Positions 1-7,697 of a DNA stretch of 34,138 nucleotides are shown one piece after another; the first letter of the stretch is position 1; every line of letters begins with the position of its first letter. The notes beneath the pieces are model-generated. The model saw only the letters and a program-made list of their open reading frames with translations, made no database searches and was not told where the DNA came from. Both the position numbers and the translations under genes were made by a program. This DNA comes from CAYNYI01 sp964401455 (lineage in GTDB: Bacteria > Fibrobacterota > OXYB2-FULL-49-7 > CAYNYI01), in NCBI GenBank assembly GCA_964401455.1, contig CAYNYI010000016.1, positions 1 to 34,138 on the forward strand, given 5' to 3'.

Positions 1-147
1 TTTTTACGTTTTAGAAGACTGAAATAGAATTCTGCTATATAACGATTAAACCTAAGGGCTATTAACTTGTCATTTGTTGACTGGAATTCTGTAAGTATAT
101 AGGTGTAAGCCTCACGTCCCTTTATTTATGCCCGATCCCAGTTAAAA

Positions 148-243
148 TGACCGGCAAATCCCAAAAAATTTGACCGGCAAATCTCACGAAAATGACCGGC
201 AAATCCCATTAATTTGACCGTGTAATCTCACGGAATTTGACCG
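148..243 (+). repeat. Left-end multiple transposase-binding repeats of the IS21 element
   Basis: The hexamer TGACCG starts at 148, 171, 193, 215 and 238, a spacing of 22-23 bp. The first three copies read TGACCGGCAAATC. The right end carries the same motif inverted near 2656-2661 (TGGTCA variant) and 2679-2684 (CGGTCA). Multiple terminal repeats of this sort are the known IstA binding sites of IS21 elements. The regular two-turn spacing suggests that IstA binds along one face of the helix. Confidence 0.8.
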
Positions 244-302
244 TTTTTCCCTTCTGCAAGAGATTAAATTAGAGCTTCCTAATAATTCAACAAGGAGGCT
301 CA

Positions 303-1778
303 GTGAGTAGAAGGAGATTAAGAATGCGTAAAATTCGAGATGTATTACTGTACCATCATGATCACAATTTAAGCAATACCCGTATCGGCAGAGCTTTAGG
401 AATATCCAAAGGCAGTGTTTTTAACATATTAATCCGTTTTAAAAATTCCGGTTTATCTTGGCCTTTGGATAAAAAGATTACAGACAGTAAGCTTGAAGAA
501 ACGCTTTTCCCGTCTGTTGAGAAACCTCCAGCTTCCTTTTTGCCTTCGGTAGAATATCTTGAGAACGAGCTTTCGCGGCCTCATGTAACGCTTCAGCTTC
601 TTTTTGAAGAATACCGTTCATCTAACCCTTCGGGCGTCAGCCGTTCAAGTTTTTACCGTTATTTTAAAAACAATTGTTCTAAGCCATATACGATGAAAAT
701 GACCCATAAGGGTGGCGATTTACTGTATGTGGATTATAGTGGAGACGGGCTAAAATATATAGACCGCAAAACCGGTGAAGAGCATTCCGCAGAACTGTTC
801 ATTTGCAGTTGGGGTGCTTCCAGTTATTCATATGCGGAATGTACCCGTGGGCAAAAGGCAGATGATTTTGTTCCCTCTCATGTCCGTGCTTTAAAATACT
901 TTGGAGTCAGTCCGCACGGCATTGTACCTGATAACCTTAAAAGCGGAGTGAAAAAGCCGGATCGCTATGAGCCCGAATTCAATCCTGTTTATGATTCTTT
1001 TTCAAAACACTACGGACTCGCAATCCTTCCTGCGCGAGTGAGAAAGCCCCGGGATAAAGCTGTTGTCGAAAGTAATGTTCTTCATATCCAGCGTTATATC
1101 CTTAGCCGTCTCCGGGACAGAATCTTTTTTTCCCTTGTGGAAGTAAACAGAGCAATCCGTGAACTCCTTGAGCAATATAATACACGTCCAATGAAGGATT
1201 ATGGCGGAAAACATCGGCTGGAACGATTTAAGGAATTGGACAAACCTTATGCGCGTAAACTGCCGGCGCAGCCTTTCGAGATATGCCGGGCCAAACACAA
1301 TGTGAAAGTCGCTCCGAATTATCACATACGATTTAATAACCATTTTTACAGTGTTCCTCATCACTTGGTCGGCGAGCGGGTGGATGTTTATCAAACAGGC
1401 TCAATCATAGAAGTATATCATGATTATGTACACTGTTGCCGTCACAAAGCCGGCAACAGAAAATATGGTTATACGACTTGCTCCGAACATATGCCCTCCG
1501 CGCACCGTTTTGTAAGGGGATGGAGCCCTGAATGGTTTACGGGTAAGGCAGAGGAGATTGGTGAAAAATGCATGGAAGTGGTTTCAGAAATCATTAAGAA
1601 TAAAGACCATGTACAACAAGGCTTCAATGCTGCTATGGGAGTATTAAGGCTTGCTAAAGCATACGGTCCGGAGCGACTTGAATCTGCGTGCCGGCGTGCC
1701 TCATATTACAGAAGCTATAGCCTTAAGGCCTTGAAGGCCATATTAAGGAGGTTATACTGGAGCGGCAAAAAAAGATGA
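303..1778 (+). CDS. istA: IS21 transposase IstA
   Basis: This is the DDE-type transposase of the element, 491 residues, the normal size for IstA. An N-terminal helix-turn-helix (about residues 8-45, LSNTRIGRALGISKGSV) should bind the terminal repeats. The retroviral-integrase-like core has its first Asp in YVDYSGDGL, its second Asp in VPDNLKSGV and a Glu in VVESNVLH. The C-terminal part (RFNNHFYSVPHHLVGERV) matches the conserved IstA beta-barrel region. The start is a GTG four bases after a good AAGGAGG ribosome site. istB follows about 70 bases downstream in the same transcript. The gene looks intact. IstA needs the IstB ATPase for target choice and regulation, which may be defective here. 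Confidence 0.93.
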   Translation: MSRRRLRMRKIRDVLLYHHDHNLSNTRIGRALGISKGSVFNILIRFKNSGLSWPLDKKITDSKLEETLFPSVEKPPASFLPSVEYLENELSRPHVTLQLLFEEYRSSNPSGVSRSSFYRYFKNNCSKPYTMKMTHKGGDLLYVDYSGDGLKYIDRKTGEEHSAELFICSWGASSYSYAECTRGQKADDFVPSHVRALKYFGVSPHGIVPDNLKSGVKKPDRYEPEFNPVYDSFSKHYGLAILPARVRKPRDKAVVESNVLHIQRYILSRLRDRIFFSLVEVNRAIRELLEQYNTRPMKDYGGKHRLERFKELDKPYARKLPAQPFEICRAKHNVKVAPNYHIRFNNHFYSVPHHLVGERVDVYQTGSIIEVYHDYVHCCRHKAGNRKYGYTTCSEHMPSAHRFVRGWSPEWFTGKAEEIGEKCMEVVSEIIKNKDHVQQGFNAAMGVLRLAKAYGPERLESACRRASYYRSYSLKALKAILRRLYWSGKKR

Positions 1779-1850
1779 CCATCCCTTTAGAACACCATAA
1801 TATCAGGGGTGCTGAGTATTACGGAAACTAATCAGAAAGGAAAATCTTAT

Positions 1851-2597
1851 ATGCATACAGAACAGATTATCAGTCAGATGAAGCAGATGAGGCTTTCGGC
1901 TATGGCGGAATCCTTCAGAGAAAGAATCAGCAGCAGTAACCACACAGACCTTACCAATGAAGAGTTTTTAGGGCTTCTTATATAAGATGAATACAATGCC
2001 CGCCAAAACAGAAAGCTCCAGAGGATGATAGGGCGGGCAAACTTCAAGCCGGAAAAAGCTTGCATAGAAAATGTCGAATATTCAGCAACAAGAGGCTTCC
2101 AGAGGAGAGATATTATGCAGTTTACTACCGCTACCTGGATAAACAACACCCACAATATTATCATTACCGGCAAAACCGGTACCGGTAAGACCTATCTTGC
2201 AGAAGCAATCGGGTATCAGGCAATACGGATGGGGTTTCCGGCTATGAAAATCAGGTATAGGATGCTGTTTGAAGAGGTGCGGAATGCAAAAGGTACCGGA
2301 CTCTATCTTAAATTTTTAAAGAAAATAGCCGCTGTAAAGATTTTGATTATTGATGATTTTGTCATGCACCAAATCCCCGCACAGGACCTTGGTGATCTCA
2401 TGGATATCATAGAAGAGAAAGAACAGGCGGGATCTATTGTCGTCACAACACAGTACCCGACGGATAAGTGGCATCTACAAATGCCAGACCCGACTATCGC
2501 TGATGCAATATGTGACAGAATCATTCATGGTGCTTATAAAATTAATCTGAAAGGAGGTGAATCTATGCGGAAAAAGAAAAAATCCCAAACAAAATGA
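1851..2597 (+). pseudogene. istB: IS21 helper ATPase IstB with an internal stop codon
   Basis: The natural start is ATG 1851, preceded by AGAAAGG, and the first 44 codons read as a normal IstB N-terminus (MHTEQIISQMKQMRLSAMAE). Codon 45 at 1983-1985 is TAA, in the stretch GLLI-stop-DEYNARQ, where family members have an ordinary residue; one base change from CAA or GAA would explain it. After the stop the same frame continues without gaps to 2597, with Walker A GKTGTGKT and Walker B ILIIDDF of the DnaA-like AAA+ fold. Restart at ATG 2025 would give a 190-residue protein that keeps the ATPase core but lacks the N-terminal region. Treat as a pseudogene or a sequencing error. Confidence 0.85.
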
Positions 2598-2723
2598 CCG
2601 CTTGGCAAATTTTTTTATTTATTTTAAAAGAAAGCTTGAGTAGACGGGAAATCCTTGGTCAAATAAAATGGGATTGAACGGTCAAATAAATGAGATCGGG
2701 CACAATCTAAGCCGGCGCGAAAT

Positions 2724-2892
2724 AATGAATCAGTTGATTAATGAAAAACAAAAATTGAAAGAATTCAGAGCAAGTGGCCGAAAAGGAAGTATACTCTCGT
2801 ATGGATGGGCAATTAGTGCAATGACATTCAAAATAGCACGCTTTAGAGAATATCTTAAGATAAAAAAGCGTATCGGGTCAAAAGAGGAATAG
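2724..2892 (+). CDS. Possible small hypothetical protein next to the IS end
   Basis: An open frame of 55 residues begins at ATG 2724, just outside the IS21 right end (the frame also runs back into the element). It is basic and begins MNQLINEKQKLKEFRASG. I recognise no family. There is no convincing ribosome site, and it sits in transposon debris, so it may be a fragment of a gene broken by the insertion. Confidence 0.2.
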
Positions 2893-2907
2893 AGTTATAT
2901 TGTTTAA

Positions 2908-3207
2908 ATGAAATTTATTCTGTCAAAATTCCTGAGCAGCCGCAGTTTTATATCTGAAAATCTCGGAAACGGCTCCGCAGGTGTCCGTTGCTGCAGTCCG
3001 GCAGGGTTTCTCCGGGAAATAGAGACCCGGTTCACCATCGAGAAGCTGGAATCGGAGATATCGTTGTTGCAGCGCAAGATCGGCGAACAGATAGTTCTGA
3101 AAAGTTATTTTAAATATTATAATCGGAAGAGCGCGCGCTCTTCACTTGACTATATGTATCCGGAGCAGGTATATTCTGGAAAAAAGACGGTTGCGAAGGA
3201 TGTGTAA
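2908..3207 (+). pseudogene. Internally deleted IS3-type transposase remnant
   Basis: The last 35 or so residues (SYFKYYNRKSARSSLDYM followed by YPEQVYSG) match the conserved C-terminus of IS3-family OrfB transposases, which usually reads YFxFYNxxRPHxSLxYxTPxxVY. Just before it, EKLESEISLLQRKIGEQ resembles the coiled-coil end of the partner OrfA. The whole catalytic DDE core between them is missing, so this is best read as a deletion remnant rather than a working gene. The first 40 codons match nothing I know. Bases 3208-3423, downstream, hold no gene beyond the leader of gatZ. Confidence 0.5.
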
Positions 3208-3423
3208 TAAAAAAGGAGTTCCACTTAAAAACAAATATATTTCTGTCGAAAATATTAGACCGCCTGAATCATTACTTGAATGTCAATTATGACACAGCCT
3301 CCACGCCCGGCAATGACTCCCCCAATTTATCAGCAATTCCTGATTGAACCACGTCTATACAAAAAACTATTTTGTACACCAAAGAACCGCAAGAATATCA
3401 AAATTCAGGAAAGGAAACACCGG

Positions 3424-4734
3424 ATGCTTACTTATTTCAAGGACATCATAAAAAACCAGAAAAGCGGCAAACCCGCCGGAATATATTCAATCTGCAGCGC
3501 AAACAGTTTTGTTATAGAGGCCTCAATGAAGCAGGCGAAAAAAGATGGAACGGCGGTTTTAATAGAATCTACCTCCAATCAGGTGGATCAGTACGGGGGC
3601 TATACCGGAATGAAGCCCGCGGATTTCGTTTCTTTTGTTCGCGGCATTGCCGATAAAACGGGCTTTTTGCATGAAAGAATAATCCTCGGCGGAGACCATC
3701 TCGGTCCGAATGCCTGGCAGGATGAAAACGAAAAAGAAGCGATGGAAAAAGCTTCGGTGCTTGTCCGGGAATATGTATTGGCCGGTTTCAGCAAGATTCA
3801 TCTTGATGCCAGCATGAAACTCGCCGATGACCCGGAAGGAAGAATGAAAGATGAAACGGTAGCAAAAAGAGCTGCACATCTATGCGCGGTTTGCGAAAAA
3901 GCTTTTTCGGAACTTCGGGAAAAAAATCCTGATGCGCCGGATTTGTGCTATATAATAGGTACCGAAGTCCCAATTCCAGGCGGAGCCCAGGAAGAAGAGG
4001 AAACATTGACGCCCACATCCCCTGAAGACGCGGCGCTTACAGTCAATGTTACAAAAAAAGCGTTTGAAGAAGCAGGACTTTTAAAAGCATGGGAAAAGGT
4101 CGTTGCCGCTGTAGTCCAGCCCGGAGTGGAGTTCGGTGATGAAACCGTTTTCGATTATATCCCGGAAAAAGCCTCCGGGCTTTCAGGTTATATTAAAAGG
4201 GACCCTTCTCTTATATTCGAATGTCACTCAACCGATTATCAGACTGCAGGGTCGCTCCGTGACCTTGTTGAGGACCAGTTTGCAATATTGAAAGTAGGCC
4301 CGGGGCTTACTTTCGCCTTCAGGGAGGCCCTGTTCGCTCTGGCTGCAATAGAAGGCGAAATAATTCCTGATGCGGATTCCCGCTCCAACCTTAAGGACAA
4401 CCTGGAAAAGTCAATGCTTGAGAATCCGAAAAACTGGAAGAAACATTATCACGGAGATGAAGATAAATTGAAATTCGCCCGAAAATACAGTTTTTCCGAC
4501 AGGTCGAGATATTACTGGCCGGTTCCGGCTTTGAAGCAGTCTGTAGAAAAGCTGATTTATAATCTTCGTGAAAACCGCCCTCCGCTTACAGCTCTAAGTC
4601 AATATCTTCCAAAACAATACACAGCTGTTCGACTCGGAAAAATAGGAAATGATCCTGTTGAAATAATCCATGACAAGATAATGGAAGTAACCTCAGATTA
4701 TTCATATGCCTGCGGAACTCTGAAGGGAGAGTAA
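3424..4734 (+). CDS. gatZ: GatZ/KbaZ-family tagatose-bisphosphate aldolase subunit
   Basis: The 436-residue product has the strong signatures of the GatZ/KbaZ family: ESTSNQVDQYGGYTGM near residue 40, GGDHLGPNAWQ near 90, KIHLDASM, IIGTEVPIPGG, and ECHSTDYQT. In enterobacteria GatZ or KbaZ is the non-catalytic, stabilising partner of class II D-tagatose-1,6-bisphosphate aldolase GatY or KbaY; older annotations call it tagatose-6-phosphate kinase. No GatY/KbaY partner is in the window, so the exact reaction here is open. I chose ATG 3424 because AGGAAAGG precedes it and family similarity begins there; the frame is open back to 3280 but that 48-codon extension looks non-coding. The next gene begins four bases after the stop, so the two form an operon for some intracellular sugar. 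Confidence 0.85.
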   Translation: MLTYFKDIIKNQKSGKPAGIYSICSANSFVIEASMKQAKKDGTAVLIESTSNQVDQYGGYTGMKPADFVSFVRGIADKTGFLHERIILGGDHLGPNAWQDENEKEAMEKASVLVREYVLAGFSKIHLDASMKLADDPEGRMKDETVAKRAAHLCAVCEKAFSELREKNPDAPDLCYIIGTEVPIPGGAQEEEETLTPTSPEDAALTVNVTKKAFEEAGLLKAWEKVVAAVVQPGVEFGDETVFDYIPEKASGLSGYIKRDPSLIFECHSTDYQTAGSLRDLVEDQFAILKVGPGLTFAFREALFALAAIEGEIIPDADSRSNLKDNLEKSMLENPKNWKKHYHGDEDKLKFARKYSFSDRSRYYWPVPALKQSVEKLIYNLRENRPPLTALSQYLPKQYTAVRLGKIGNDPVEIIHDKIMEVTSDYSYACGTLKGE

Positions 4735-4738
4735 TAAA

Positions 4739-6340
4739 TTGAAAGAATCTATTGCGCATTTATGCGCTGTAAACAAAGCCGAAAATAAAGTTTATCTTTC
4801 CTGGAGACTTTCTGATGATGAGGACCTTAAAAAATCTTTCAGGGTGGAAAGACGGCGGCCGGACGAGGAATGGAAAGCGGTTTCTGATATTATTTCAGAT
4901 TCCCAGGATTATACGGATACGGTTACCGGGAAAGTTCTTTATGAATACAGGCTCGTTGAAGAAGGAATGAATGTCTGTTCAGAAACGGTTTCTGTTGATG
5001 CCTCGAAAGTTCCTCAGAATGTTGCCTTTAGATTACCGCTTCCATGTAATGTAGAGGATTATGCTCTTATGGCCTGCGGTGATCTTGATAATGACGGGAT
5101 ATATGATTTCGCAGTCAGATACACAGAGAACGGCAAAATAAAGCTTGCAGGAGTTTCGGCCTCCGGGAAGAAGCTGTGGGGCATTAATACAGGCCTGCCC
5201 GCCGCCGGCGGCTGGGACGGAAGCTCGCACCATTGTCCTTTTATTTGCTATGATATAGACAATGACGGAAGGTGTGAGATTGTCTATCATTCGGGCGAAA
5301 ACTCATGGTTGGAAGACGGTGATGTGGTATATGAAAAAGCACGCCCCGGGGAAAAGTTGATAATTGCCGACGGTGAAACGGGAAAAACAAAGTATGAATA
5401 CCCCTGGCCTGCCGAAAAACCGAGAGTCATGATGACTGTCGGCCACCTTGACGGACCGGAAAAGCCGGCTTCTGTTGTTGTTCTTGATGAAACATATGGA
5501 GATGTGGTTCTGACCGCTTTTAAAGGAGATGGATCAGGAAAAAAATGGACCATTAATCAGAAAAGAGCTGCCGGTCACAATCTCGATGTCGGGGACGTTA
5601 ATCTCGATGGAGTTCAGGAAGTTGTCTGCGGAGGAATTTGCTATCGCGGAGACGGGTCCAAGCTATGGGAAGCGGAAGAATTCGGCCATACCGATATGTC
5701 AAAACCGGCAAATATATGGCCGGAACGGTCCGGTCTGGAGACATGGTATCTGGTTGAAAGCAATAATCCGGGCGTTTACCTTGTTGATTCATCAGGAAAA
5801 ACAATATTCAAAGAAAAATATTCTCATGCTCATTTCGGGTGGATAGCGAAACATACCACAGAAGCCGAAGGTCTGCAGGTCCATGCCGCTGAGGACAGAA
5901 GGGAGAAGACCAATGAAGAGCATCATCCAATATTTCTGTACGATGGCACGCACTGGCTCGGCCTGACCAATGAACAGAGCCGTGACCTTATGCCGGTGCA
6001 GTGGGACGGCGGGGAGCGTACGGTTTTTGTTCACCGCAAAAAGAAAAAAATTGTTGCTGTAAACAAAGACGGGACTCTTTCGGATATACCGGGAGGAAAA
6101 CTTGTTGACAGCGGCCGCTACGCAAGAAACCTGATTTGTGCCGATCTTATCGGCGATTACAGAGAAAATATTGCGACTATTGACAAAGAGTCCGGAGAAA
6201 TTGTTGTGCTTCAAAATACGGAGCCGCTTAACAAGAAAAAGATATCACCGATGTCTTCATTCTATTACAGGCATGATAGAAGCCAGCACGGCAGCGGTTA
6301 TTATATGTATGTACCGCCGCATGACGGCGCGGATGTTTGA
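4739..6340 (+). CDS. Cytoplasmic beta-propeller protein related to PL11 rhamnogalacturonan lyases
   Basis: The 533-residue protein has an FN3-like N-terminal domain (VYLSWRLSDDEDL, then an RVERRR strand) followed by FG-GAP-type calcium loops such as GDLDNDGIYDF, YDIDNDGRCEI and GDVNLDGVQEV, as in the eight-bladed propeller of family 11 rhamnogalacturonan lyases; FGHTDMSKPANIWPERSGLE matches a conserved late blade. Unlike secreted PL11 enzymes it has no signal peptide, so it probably acts on imported oligosaccharides inside the cell. The start is TTG 4739, nine bases after AGGGAGAG that lies in the end of gatZ. The stop abuts the stop of the opposing transporter gene (TGATCA). Lyase activity is inferred by similarity only; it could also be a binding or structural propeller. 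Confidence 0.65.
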   Translation: MKESIAHLCAVNKAENKVYLSWRLSDDEDLKKSFRVERRRPDEEWKAVSDIISDSQDYTDTVTGKVLYEYRLVEEGMNVCSETVSVDASKVPQNVAFRLPLPCNVEDYALMACGDLDNDGIYDFAVRYTENGKIKLAGVSASGKKLWGINTGLPAAGGWDGSSHHCPFICYDIDNDGRCEIVYHSGENSWLEDGDVVYEKARPGEKLIIADGETGKTKYEYPWPAEKPRVMMTVGHLDGPEKPASVVVLDETYGDVVLTAFKGDGSGKKWTINQKRAAGHNLDVGDVNLDGVQEVVCGGICYRGDGSKLWEAEEFGHTDMSKPANIWPERSGLETWYLVESNNPGVYLVDSSGKTIFKEKYSHAHFGWIAKHTTEAEGLQVHAAEDRREKTNEEHHPIFLYDGTHWLGLTNEQSRDLMPVQWDGGERTVFVHRKKKKIVAVNKDGTLSDIPGGKLVDSGRYARNLICADLIGDYRENIATIDKESGEIVVLQNTEPLNKKKISPMSSFYYRHDRSQHGSGYYMYVPPHDGADV

Positions 6341-7237
6341 TCAAACCCCTATGTAATAGAGTATTATCGCCGCCCACATCAGAAGGGCGGCCATTGATCT
6401 TTTGAATACAATTCCGGCAGGAGTTTTTTTCTCAATGCTTTCATAGCCGAGCTTTGAAAGAGTGGCCCCTGCGAGTATACTGATTACCCCGCGTGTTGAT
6501 TGTATGATATTGCCAAACACCACTCCTATCGAGGCAAAGCAGGCAAAAAGGAATATCATGCCCGTAAGCCAGGCAGCTCCGAAAGGAAAGGCTTTTCTAA
6601 AAGCTCCCGAGGGTCGGGTCTTTAAAAAGGAAAGTGCGATCAGAGAAACTGCACCGCAGAGAGTGTAAATCAGGCAGACACCTATAAGCGAGCTTTTAAA
6701 TATTCCCGCTTCTGAAAAGTTATCGACGAAGATGCGGATATTTATATCGGATAAGGAGTACGAAACGCAGGCACCCGCGATCCAGTATACGCTCCGGCGA
6801 TCCATTCTGCCCCCGGTCAGGCTAAGTAGGAACGCGGCGCTGACACTGAGAGCGACTGCCCCCCATTGAAGACCGTTTATCTGTGAATCAAAAAACAAAA
6901 GTTTTATCAAAGCAAGCACGAATATTTTCATCCCGAGAAGAGGAGAGACCCTTGAAGCATCGGAATACCTCAAAGAAGAAAACAGCGTTATCTGCCCTCC
7001 GAGATAAAACAGCGTTGCCAGAAGCATTTCCGGTAGAAACTCAGAAATCTCCGGAAAATCGAACGGAATAAGGAAAGGAAAAATTATAACCGCTATCAGA
7101 CCCATCGCGAGATGTCCGTAAATAAGAAGCAAAAGCGAATTACCCCGAAACTTTTCGAGAAAAGATTTCGAGAAAAAATAGGACGAAGACTGCGAAAATG
7201 CGGCCCCGAAACCGTATAGAATACCTGAAAGCAGCAA
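6341..7237 (-). CDS. EamA/DMT-superfamily membrane transporter
   Basis: The 298-residue protein is almost wholly hydrophobic, with about ten membrane helices arranged as two similar halves, the pattern of drug/metabolite-transporter (EamA) proteins. The N-terminal half begins LLSGILYGFGAAFSQSSSYF and the second repeat includes GVVFGNIIQSTRGVISILAG near residue 240, the place where EamA proteins have a conserved small-residue helix. Substrates in this family are amino acids, nucleotide-type metabolites or sugars; none can be chosen from sequence. The start is TTG, six bases after AAAGGA, and the gene lies 15 bases downstream of the 52-residue ORF. Both appear to be controlled by the promoter, leader ORF and terminator described at 7433-7674. 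Confidence 0.85.
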   Translation of the reverse strand: MLLSGILYGFGAAFSQSSSYFFSKSFLEKFRGNSLLLLIYGHLAMGLIAVIIFPFLIPFDFPEISEFLPEMLLATLFYLGGQITLFSSLRYSDASRVSPLLGMKIFVLALIKLLFFDSQINGLQWGAVALSVSAAFLLSLTGGRMDRRSVYWIAGACVSYSLSDINIRIFVDNFSEAGIFKSSLIGVCLIYTLCGAVSLIALSFLKTRPSGAFRKAFPFGAAWLTGMIFLFACFASIGVVFGNIIQSTRGVISILAGATLSKLGYESIEKKTPAGIVFKRSMAALLMWAAIILYYIGV

Positions 7238-7252
7238 TTATTTTCCTTTAGT

Positions 7253-7411
7253 TTATTTGTATGTTTCCCAGACGGTTTCGTACATTGTGTGTTTTTCCCT
7301 GACGAATGTCTTTCTTTGTTTTGCGGGCCTTGTGCCGAAAGTTTTTGTTTTTGGCTTCTTTGTTCCGCATGCAGTGCATGTTCCTTCCTGTGTGTTTCTT
7401 GTTGTAAACAT
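7253..7411 (-). CDS. Small basic protein with a CxxC motif
   Basis: A 52-residue reading frame begins at ATG 7411, six bases after a near-perfect AGGAGGT ribosome site, and ends 15 bases before the EamA transporter. The product is rich in Lys, Arg and Thr (12 Lys/Arg against 4 acidic residues), has one CTAC motif near residue 12 that could be half a metal site, and has no membrane segment. I know no family for it. The strong ribosome site and the tight spacing to the transporter support a real, co-translated gene. It starts about 20 bases after the intrinsic terminator, so it is expressed only on read-through or from an unseen promoter. Confidence 0.65.
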   Translation of the reverse strand: MFTTRNTQEGTCTACGTKKPKTKTFGTRPAKQRKTFVREKHTMYETVWETYK

Positions 7412-7432
7412 CGCGAACCTCCTGTTTTGTTA

Positions 7433-7470
7433 ATATAAAAAAAAACCGCCGCTCTTTGTGAGCGGCGGTT
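7433..7470 (-). terminator. Strong intrinsic terminator upstream of the 52-residue ORF
   Basis: On the minus strand an 11-bp perfect GC-rich stem (AACCGCCGCTC and GAGCGGCGGTT) with a five-base loop is followed directly by a run of T residues. It stands between the 38-codon leader ORF and the 52-residue ORF, all on the same strand, so transcription from the promoter at 7646-7674 must pass it to reach the transporter gene. Confidence 0.85.
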
Positions 7471-7518
7471 CAGGTTTTTCTGAGATTTTTATAAATATCA
7501 GTACACCTTACCGCCGCC
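7460..7518 (-). promoter_or_regulatory. Candidate antiterminator/attenuator pairing
   Basis: The leader ORF ends with codons GGC GGC GGT AAG. The eight bases GCGGCGGT at 7517-7510 repeat the 3' arm of the terminator and are fully complementary to ACCGCCGC (7469-7462) of its 5' arm. The 5' arm can therefore pair either upstream, giving an antiterminator that forms first during transcription, or downstream, giving the terminator. A ribosome that reaches the leader stop codon would cover the upstream segment and favour termination. This is a structural reading; no regulator or ligand can be named. Confidence 0.55.
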
Positions 7519-7614
7519 TCCCGCAGAATATATCGGGGCAATATTTCTATTAATAATAAGCACACAGAGGAGCATGCTCATCGAAGAAATTAGGTGTATG
7601 CAATAGTTATACAT
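7498..7614 (-). CDS. 38-residue leader or small membrane peptide
   Basis: The frame begins at ATG 7614 behind AAAAGGAAAG and encodes 38 residues: a hydrophobic stretch (SSMSMLLCVLII), then NRNIAPIYSAGGGGKVY. It lies about 30 bases after a good promoter and is followed, 28 bases past its stop, by an intrinsic terminator, so it is transcribed as its own short unit. The four glycine codons near the end overlap the proposed antiterminator. It could be a regulatory leader peptide for the downstream transporter operon, or a small exported or membrane peptide in its own right. No family is recognised. Confidence 0.55.
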   Translation of the reverse strand: MYNYCIHLISSMSMLLCVLIINRNIAPIYSAGGGGKVY

Positions 7615-7645
7615 TTTCTTTCCTTTTTATATACCGTCAAAGCTA

Positions 7646-7674
7646 AATATAGTATCTGTAATTATTTTTGTCAA
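7646..7674 (-). promoter_or_regulatory. Sigma-70 promoter of the leader/transporter operon
   Basis: On the minus strand TTGACA (7674-7669) and TATATT (7651-7646) are separated by exactly 17 bases. It lies just downstream of msrB and points to the 38-codon ORF. Confidence 0.75.
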
Positions 7675-7697
7675 CGGTTCATTATAATTTATCGGAA

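Larger units (their letters stand above)
129..2702 (+). mobile_element. IS21-family insertion sequence
   Basis: The element has imperfect terminal inverted repeats: the left end begins TGCCCGATCCCAGTTAAAAT and the right end, read inward, begins TGCCCGATCTCATTTATTTG, so it starts with TG and ends with CA as IS21 members do. Inside are istA and istB in the usual order. Repeated TGACCG motifs lie at both ends. I see no clear target-site duplication between the bases before 129 and those after 2702, so one flank may have been rearranged after insertion. Bases 1-128 hold no recognisable gene. Because istB carries a stop codon, the copy is probably unable to move on its own unless that stop is a sequencing error. 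Confidence 0.88.

Noticed and set aside
148..243. Five evenly spaced repeats that could suggest a CRISPR array
   Set aside because: The unit is only 22-23 bp with no unique spacers and lies at the end of an IS21 element, where such repeats are transposase sites.
3280..3423. 48-codon N-terminal extension of the GatZ-like gene
   Set aside because: Family similarity and the ribosome site point to ATG 3424; the extension looks like leader sequence.
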